From UMGS1387 sp045577475 (lineage in GTDB: Bacteria > Bacillota > Clostridia > Oscillospirales > CAG-382): a stretch of DNA of 10,104 nt. Shown here one piece after another: positions 6,058-10,104 of this stretch (position 1 is the stretch's first letter; each line of letters starts with the position of its first letter). Position numbers and translations under genes: made by a program. The stretch is from NCBI GenBank assembly GCA_045577475.1, contig JAZNIM010000118.1, forward strand, positions 1 to 10,104, in the 5' to 3' direction. Under the pieces are notes generated by a model that was not told where the DNA came from, searched no databases, and was given only the letters and a program-made list of their open reading frames with translations.

Positions 6058-7332
6058 TTACGCCTCTTTAATTGTAACAAGTCTGATATCAGCACCCACA
6101 CCGCGAAGCTTTCCGACGATGTCCTCATAGCCTCTCTGGATATGCTTGATATTATCAATTTCGGTAACACCCGTTGCCGCAAGTCCTGCAATGATAAATG
6201 CCGCACCTGCTCTCAGGTCGCATGCCGTCACAGGTGCTCCGCTAAGAACAGAGCCGCCCATAAACTCAGCCGCCTTACCGTCAGTCACCTGTATCTTTGC
6301 GCCCATTCTGCAAAGCTCGTCAACGTACTTAAAGCGGTTATCCCACACGCCCTCACGCATGATTGACTTTGTACCTGCAAGTGCCATAAGCACGCCCATC
6401 TGAGGATTCATGTCCGTGGGAAAACCGGGATAAGGAAGAGTTTTAACATTAACTCCGTTAAGCTCGCCCACATACTTTACACGTACAGCATCGTCAAATT
6501 CCTCAACCTCAACACCCATTTCAATAAGCTTTGCTGTAATGGACTCAAGGTGCTTGGGAATAACGTTATGTACCATAAGCTCACCCTTGGTTGCCGCCGC
6601 CGCTATCATAAACGTGCCTGCTTCAATCATGTCGGGAATTATATCATAGTTAACGCCGTGAAGCTCTTCAACACCGCGAATCTTGATTGAATCCGTACCT
6701 GCACCCGAAATATCTGCTCCGCAGGCATTGAGGAAGTTTGCAAGGTCAACAACATGAGGTTCTCTTGCCACATTCTCAATGATTGTTGTGCCTTTTGCCT
6801 TTGTTGCTGCAAGAATTGCGTTGATTGTTGCACCAACTGATACTATATCCATATAAATGGATGTTCCGTAAAGACCGTCCTCGGTTTCAATATTAACATA
6901 TCCGCCGTCCTGAATTGAAACGGTTGCACCCAAGGCTTCAAAGCTCTTGATATGCTGGTCAATGGGACGTGCACCGATTTCGCAGCCGCCGGGGTATGCA
7001 GCTCTTGCCTTGCCGAATCTGCCAAGCTCTGCACCGAGAATGTAATAGGATGCACGCATCTTTCTTACAAGCTCATAGGGTGCAATACCCGGAGTTACGC
7101 CTGTAGTGTCTATTTCATATGTTGTTTTATCAATTTCAGTAACGGTAGCTCCCACTCTTCTGAGAATTTCAAAGGACGCCGTAACGTCGCTTATCATTGG
7201 AAGGTTATGAAGCACACACTTATCTGCGGTAAGAATTGTACCGAAAATAATCGCAACGGCCGAATTCTTCATGCCGCTGACTTCTATATCGCCGTGCAAT
7301 GGCTTATTGCCTTTTATGACAATTTTATCCAT
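6058..7332 (-). CDS. murA: UDP-N-acetylglucosamine 1-carboxyvinyltransferase MurA
   Basis: A 424-residue EPSP-synthase-like enzyme of full usual length (about 418-430). It transfers enolpyruvate from phosphoenolpyruvate to UDP-GlcNAc, the committed first step of peptidoglycan precursor synthesis in the cytosol, and is the target of fosfomycin. Visible active-site features are Lys22-Asn23 in GMKNSA; the catalytic loop YPGGCEIGARPID with Cys117 (a Cys, so predicted fosfomycin-sensitive rather than the resistant Asp form); Asp307 in PGFPTDM; and Arg400 in HIQRGYED. The ATG start has GGAGG (7346-7342) 9 nt upstream. Many Firmicutes carry two paralogues (murA/murZ); which one this is cannot be told here. 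It lies downstream of the YycH/YycI-like pair on the same strand, with its own promoter and a strong terminator. Confidence 0.97.
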   Translation of the reverse strand: MDKIVIKGNKPLHGDIEVSGMKNSAVAIIFGTILTADKCVLHNLPMISDVTASFEILRRVGATVTEIDKTTYEIDTTGVTPGIAPYELVRKMRASYYILGAELGRFGKARAAYPGGCEIGARPIDQHIKSFEALGATVSIQDGGYVNIETEDGLYGTSIYMDIVSVGATINAILAATKAKGTTIIENVAREPHVVDLANFLNACGADISGAGTDSIKIRGVEELHGVNYDIIPDMIEAGTFMIAAAATKGELMVHNVIPKHLESITAKLIEMGVEVEEFDDAVRVKYVGELNGVNVKTLPYPGFPTDMNPQMGVLMALAGTKSIMREGVWDNRFKYVDELCRMGAKIQVTDGKAAEFMGGSVLSGAPVTACDLRAGAAFIIAGLAATGVTEIDNIKHIQRGYEDIVGKLRGVGADIRLVTIKEA

Positions 7333-7356
7333 TATGCTAAGCCTCCGATAACAAAT

Positions 7357-7415
7357 ATTATAATAAAGGGAAACATTTTTTGCCCATAAAACTCTTATTC
7401 TACAGTATTATAACA
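7357..7415 (-). promoter_or_regulatory. Promoter region of murA
   Basis: The main candidate is an extended -10, TGTTATAAT (7415-7407), with perfect TATAAT at 7412-7407; the -35 region at the right distance is weak. A second TATAAT lies at 7362-7357, close to the Shine-Dalgarno, also without a clear -35. No GC-rich hairpin lies between the YycI-like stop codon (7474) and this promoter, so read-through from upstream is also possible. Confidence 0.6.
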
Positions 7416-7473
7416 TACTATCAATAAAAATGGAATACCTTTTTTAATTTTTTTGAAAAATTTTGCATAATTT

Positions 7474-8367
7474 TTATATTGCGTCAAAATACTCCTTCAA
7501 AACGTTTCCCTCGCTGTCAACAGTAGTTATTTCCCAGCAAGGAAGAAGGTAATAATTATTGCTGTTGCCTTTTTTCAGGCAATACACTATTCTCTGCCCG
7601 ATGATGCTGCTTACATTGTCAAAATCCATATCATACAGCACATTTATACCGTCCGTCAGTTTTTCATGATATCCAAGTTCAGGCTTTTCGGTAATCCAGC
7701 TTCCGAAAGCATGAACAAGAACGTCATTTTCAAACACGAAGTTTATATACACACCCGAAACATCAAGACCGTTAAAGGTCTGAGCAGCACTTATAATATC
7801 ATATTCTTCGTTGCTGATACTGCCGGTAATACGGTAGCTTTTGGTGTTTTCGTCCACAAGACGGTTTATTATTTTTTCGATAAGAGCACTCTTTTCTGCA
7901 TCGGGATTGATTTCAGAATTTACAAGCTGCGGGGAGTTTGCTGTAATATTACTTCCCTGAATGCTGAACACAAAGCCAAAATCGGACATTGAGAATGATA
8001 TCTTTCCCAATTGCTTTTCAGTATTTTCACTGTCATACAACGCAAAAAGCATACCCGTGGGTGTATTCAGGCTTGTTGAAACGACCTTTGCATCAAAGCA
8101 AGCCGAAAAAGCATCAGCTACAATCTGTGCATAGCCCTGTCCGACACTGCTTGAAAATACGTAGATATTCTCATCCGGTATCTGCCTTATTATTACATCT
8201 TTTTCAATTTCAATTCCCCTGCCATTAAGGTTTTCAACAGCCTGCTCTACGAAGCTCTCTGACAAAACGCTGATTTTTTGGTCCTCACGGTAATACAGCG
8301 AATAGAATACAACCGTAAGAACGGCAAATATAACAATCAGAAATTTGACAATCTTGCTTCCTTCCAC
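7474..8367 (-). CDS. Membrane-anchored YycI-like protein
   Basis: A 297-residue protein with a short N-terminus, one membrane helix at about 7-25 and a large extracytoplasmic domain. I propose it is YycI-like from its architecture (YycI of Bacillus is about 280 residues with the same N-in anchor), a YycI-style region NLNGRGIEIE (46-55), and a C-terminus reading YYLLPCWEITTVD (272-284), which resembles the YycI ending. Its place directly after a YycH-like gene fits as well. Residue-level similarity is low, so this is an inference. In Bacilli YycI binds YycH and restrains the WalK kinase. The GTG start is 2 nt after the upstream stop codon, with AGGAGG inside the end of that gene, so the two are translationally coupled. 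No clear terminator follows. Confidence 0.6.
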   Translation of the reverse strand: MEGSKIVKFLIVIFAVLTVVFYSLYYREDQKISVLSESFVEQAVENLNGRGIEIEKDVIIRQIPDENIYVFSSSVGQGYAQIVADAFSACFDAKVVSTSLNTPTGMLFALYDSENTEKQLGKISFSMSDFGFVFSIQGSNITANSPQLVNSEINPDAEKSALIEKIINRLVDENTKSYRITGSISNEEYDIISAAQTFNGLDVSGVYINFVFENDVLVHAFGSWITEKPELGYHEKLTDGINVLYDMDFDNVSSIIGQRIVYCLKKGNSNNYYLLPCWEITTVDSEGNVLKEYFDAI

Positions 8368-8381
8368 CTCTACACCTCCTC
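8365..8381 (-). promoter_or_regulatory. Shine-Dalgarno fixing the GTG start of the YycI-like gene
   Basis: GAGGAGG (8381-8375) lies inside the last codons of the YycH-like gene, 7 nt before GTG (8367-8365). The upstream stop codon TAG is at 8372-8370. This arrangement implies coupled translation and near-equal output of the two proteins. Confidence 0.85.
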
Positions 8382-9770
8382 ATCGCTGACAAAACGTCTT
8401 GCCCAGTTTACCGCAAACAGTTCACCGTCAGTTTCCTTTTCCAGCAAAGGATAATACATAATCTCACTGCTCTCAGAAACGGATGAGTCATCAAACAGTT
8501 CATTTACATACTTTTGGTTAAGGCACACGGAATACTCCTGTGAAGATGTGCACCTGAATGCATACATTGCCGCATACACAAGATTATTTTTGCTTATTTC
8601 AAATACAGCATCATATTCATTTTCAGTTATAGAAACGCCGTATACAAAGCTTTTCACATACACCGAAAGCTTATCGTTTTCTTCATCATAGCTACTGCCC
8701 GTAATACAGTTTCCGTGTTCAGAGCCGTCGGGATTCAAGGTATTGATAAGATTCTTAACAGCAAAAATCTTATCTGAGAAGGAATACTCTTCCGATTCAT
8801 CAACTGCATATCCGAGATACTTCTCAATGCTCACTCCGTCCGAGTCGGTTTTATATTCCACAAAGCCATCGTCATTAAGAAGAAGCACTGCCTCATCATC
8901 AACATAAATCATTTCGGTATCATTTTTGGAGGAATAGTTTTTTACAAAGCTGGAATTAAGCGAAAAAACATCAAAGAGAGTGTTAACCCAAACAGAGGAC
9001 GGTTCCTTGCCGTACTTTTTATTCAGTGCCTGCAAACTGAATTTTCCTGTTACAAACGAGCTTGTCATAACAGGCTGAAGTGTTTCCCTCTCTGAAAAAG
9101 AGAACCGGGAATACCCATCACTAACATCATATTCCTTTGCGGAAAATTTGTCAAAGGACACCTCGTTTTCCGTCCTGAGAATGTATACATCATAGTCTTC
9201 GGACAGTGCTGCTGCATACACATTTTTATTGTCATCACTCAGCAGGAAAATATTCTTCACATTGAAATACATTGGTTTTTCCGTAATTTCGTAGTCATTT
9301 GAAAGGCATGGCAGGAAAGCACTTGCATTAATTGCATTGTAATAAGAAATTAAAACAAACTTATCCGTTTCGGTAAGCTGCTTTATATACTCATACTGCT
9401 GTGATTCGTCACCAAACTCAAGCTTTTCCGATGTCCCCGAAAACAGTTCAAACAAGACGGGATTTACAAGATTCTCCATTGATAAGCGTGATTCCTTTTC
9501 AAAGGTAGGACAAACATATGTATCTCCCTCTTTTATACCGATAAACACAGGCTCCAACATATTATCCGAGTTAATCTTATCAACTGCCGCACCCGTTTTC
9601 AGCAACGCCTGCTTTTCAAACTGAGGTATTGGCGGCAATGACGAGGTACGTCCGTTTATTCTTATATCAATAAACATGCCGCAGGATATAAGCATGGTAA
9701 AAAACAGCAGAATTGCAAGGATAATATGCAGATTCTTGAAAAACGCCGCCTTTTTTTCAGACTTTTTCAC
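8370..9770 (-). CDS. Membrane-anchored YycH-like protein
   Basis: A 466-residue protein with a basic N-terminus (MKKSEKK), one membrane helix at about 14-34 and a long extracytoplasmic part without a second helix. Its size and topology match YycH (about 455 residues in Bacillus), and it precedes a YycI-like gene as in the walRKHI operon. Visible segments include SSVWVNTLFDVFSLNSSFVKNYS (258-280, quoted only by its ends SSVW and KNYS) followed by MIYVDDEAVLLLNDDGFVEY (287-306), which has a YycH-like strand pattern. Direct motif identity is weak and the assignment rests largely on architecture and pairing. Cys30 in LISCG is not in a convincing lipobox because the helix is N-in and uncleaved-looking. 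The GTG start has an ideal AAAGGAGG 7 nt upstream. No own promoter was found, so it may be read from the rbfA operon. Confidence 0.55.
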   Translation of the reverse strand: MKKSEKKAAFFKNLHIILAILLFFTMLISCGMFIDIRINGRTSSLPPIPQFEKQALLKTGAAVDKINSDNMLEPVFIGIKEGDTYVCPTFEKESRLSMENLVNPVLFELFSGTSEKLEFGDESQQYEYIKQLTETDKFVLISYYNAINASAFLPCLSNDYEITEKPMYFNVKNIFLLSDDNKNVYAAALSEDYDVYILRTENEVSFDKFSAKEYDVSDGYSRFSFSERETLQPVMTSSFVTGKFSLQALNKKYGKEPSSVWVNTLFDVFSLNSSFVKNYSSKNDTEMIYVDDEAVLLLNDDGFVEYKTDSDGVSIEKYLGYAVDESEEYSFSDKIFAVKNLINTLNPDGSEHGNCITGSSYDEENDKLSVYVKSFVYGVSITENEYDAVFEISKNNLVYAAMYAFRCTSSQEYSVCLNQKYVNELFDDSSVSESSEIMYYPLLEKETDGELFAVNWARRFVSDEEV

Positions 9771-9785
9771 GTTATTGCCTCCTTT
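9768..9785 (-). promoter_or_regulatory. Consensus Shine-Dalgarno fixing the GTG start of the YycH-like gene
   Basis: AAAGGAGG (9785-9778), fully complementary to the 16S rRNA tail, lies 7 nt before GTG (9770-9768). No ATG nearby has a comparable site. Confidence 0.85.
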
Positions 9786-9796
9786 ACGGTATAATC

Positions 9797-9838
9797 AAGC
9801 GGTGTCTGAAAGCTTACGCTTTATGCAAGGCACCGCTT
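9797..9838 (-). other. RNA hairpin with GNRA-type tetraloop between rbfA and the YycH-like gene
   Basis: On the minus-strand RNA AAGCGGUG pairs with CACCGCUU (8 bp), then one C-A mismatch, two more pairs, and an inner stem AAAGC/GCUUU closed by GUAA, a GNRA tetraloop. The stem is strong, but the following sequence (GATTATACC) is not a T-run, so it is a poor intrinsic terminator. It may be a partial attenuator or an mRNA-processing or stability element; that role is inference. Confidence 0.5.
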
Positions 9839-9843
9839 ATCCA

Positions 9844-10104
9844 TTAAATATTCTTCAGAATTTCAGAAATTCTTGCTCCGTGCTCCATTCCTTCATCATA
9901 AACAAAGTTAAGCTCGGGCGTGTTTCTCAGTGCAAGCCTTGAGGAAAGCTCATGTCTTATAAAGCCGAGTGCCGACTTTATTCCCTTTTTAACCTCAGCC
10001 GCATCGCCGTTCATTACGCTGTAATGCACCTTGCAATACTTGAGGTCGGCTGTTGTTTCGGTTCTTGTAATACTTACAAGACTTGCTGAAACCCTCGGGT
10101 CTTT
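9844..10104 (-). CDS. rbfA: Ribosome-binding factor A, 3' part (5' end beyond window)
   Basis: The reading frame is open to the window edge and encodes the last 86 residues of RbfA, a small cold-shock KH-domain protein that binds the 30S subunit and aids 16S rRNA 5'-end maturation. The visible part starts with KDPRVSASLVSITRTETT, then the KH-fold strand DLKYCKVHYSVM, the helix VKKGIKSALGFIRHELSSRL, the TPELNFVYDEG strand, and ends RISEILKNI, all characteristic of the family. About 30 N-terminal residues are missing because the whole protein is normally near 115-120 residues. A GTG at 10029 is internal, not the start. In most bacteria rbfA follows nusA and infB; here it is followed by the YycH-like gene after 73 nt. 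Confidence 0.93.
   Translation of the reverse strand, partial: KDPRVSASLVSITRTETTADLKYCKVHYSVMNGDAAEVKKGIKSALGFIRHELSSRLALRNTPELNFVYDEGMEHGARISEILKNI

Noticed and set aside
7441..7473. Terminator after the YycI-like gene
   Set aside because: The stretch is T/A-rich, but no stable hairpin precedes the T-runs on the minus strand.
8370..9770. Lipoprotein signal peptide in the YycH-like protein (Cys30)
   Set aside because: Residues before Cys30 (LIS then C followed by G) loosely fit a lipobox, but the hydrophobic segment continues past the Cys, which favours an uncleaved anchor. The point cannot be settled from sequence alone.
9844..10029. Complete 61-residue gene starting at GTG 10029
   Set aside because: The frame stays open to the window edge and the upstream residues (KDPRV and following) match RbfA, so the GTG is internal.

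Overview
The window looks like an ordinary chromosomal segment of a low-to-moderate GC Gram-positive bacterium of the class Clostridia, plausibly a gut Ruminococcaceae/Oscillospiraceae relative. The reasons are strong AGGAGG-type Shine-Dalgarno sites, near-consensus SigA-type promoters (TTGACA/TATAAT), U-tract terminators, a CCA-encoding tRNA-Glu, a MurA with the catalytic Cys, and a YycH/YycI-like gene pair. This is inference from sequence style and gene content; no search was run.

Layout. Positions 1-134 hold a structured non-coding stretch with nested hairpins and an orphan tRNA T-arm-like motif. A perfect 19-bp inverted repeat (135-176) then separates it from a minus-strand tRNA-Glu(TTC) with its own promoter. 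Next, on the minus strand, is a two-gene sugar operon: a D-lyxose isomerase-like gene (1232-1909) followed by a Cof-type HAD phosphatase (396-1217). A divergent plus-strand AI-2E/PerM-family membrane protein (2120-3337) ends in a terminator that abuts the end of a convergent MATE efflux transporter (3394-4770, minus). A monocistronic GH20-like glycoside hydrolase (4907-5866, minus, GTG start) follows, with its own promoter candidates and terminator.

The right-hand third is a minus-strand block concerned with the envelope and translation. From upstream to downstream it holds the 3' part of rbfA (cut by the window edge), a YycH-like then a YycI-like membrane-anchored protein (2-nt gap, GTG starts), and murA with its own extended -10 promoter and a clear terminator. 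In Bacilli, YycH and YycI modulate the cell-wall kinase WalK, and MurA starts peptidoglycan precursor synthesis. The order yycH-yycI-murA therefore suggests a wall-related neighbourhood, but no walR/walK is visible here.

Nothing in the window amounts to a clearly new system. The points most worth a second look are the divergent YycH/YycI-like pair between rbfA and murA, the GH20-like enzyme without a secretion signal, and the structured T-arm-containing element at the left edge. No CRISPR array, insertion sequence, phage gene or toxin-antitoxin module was seen.
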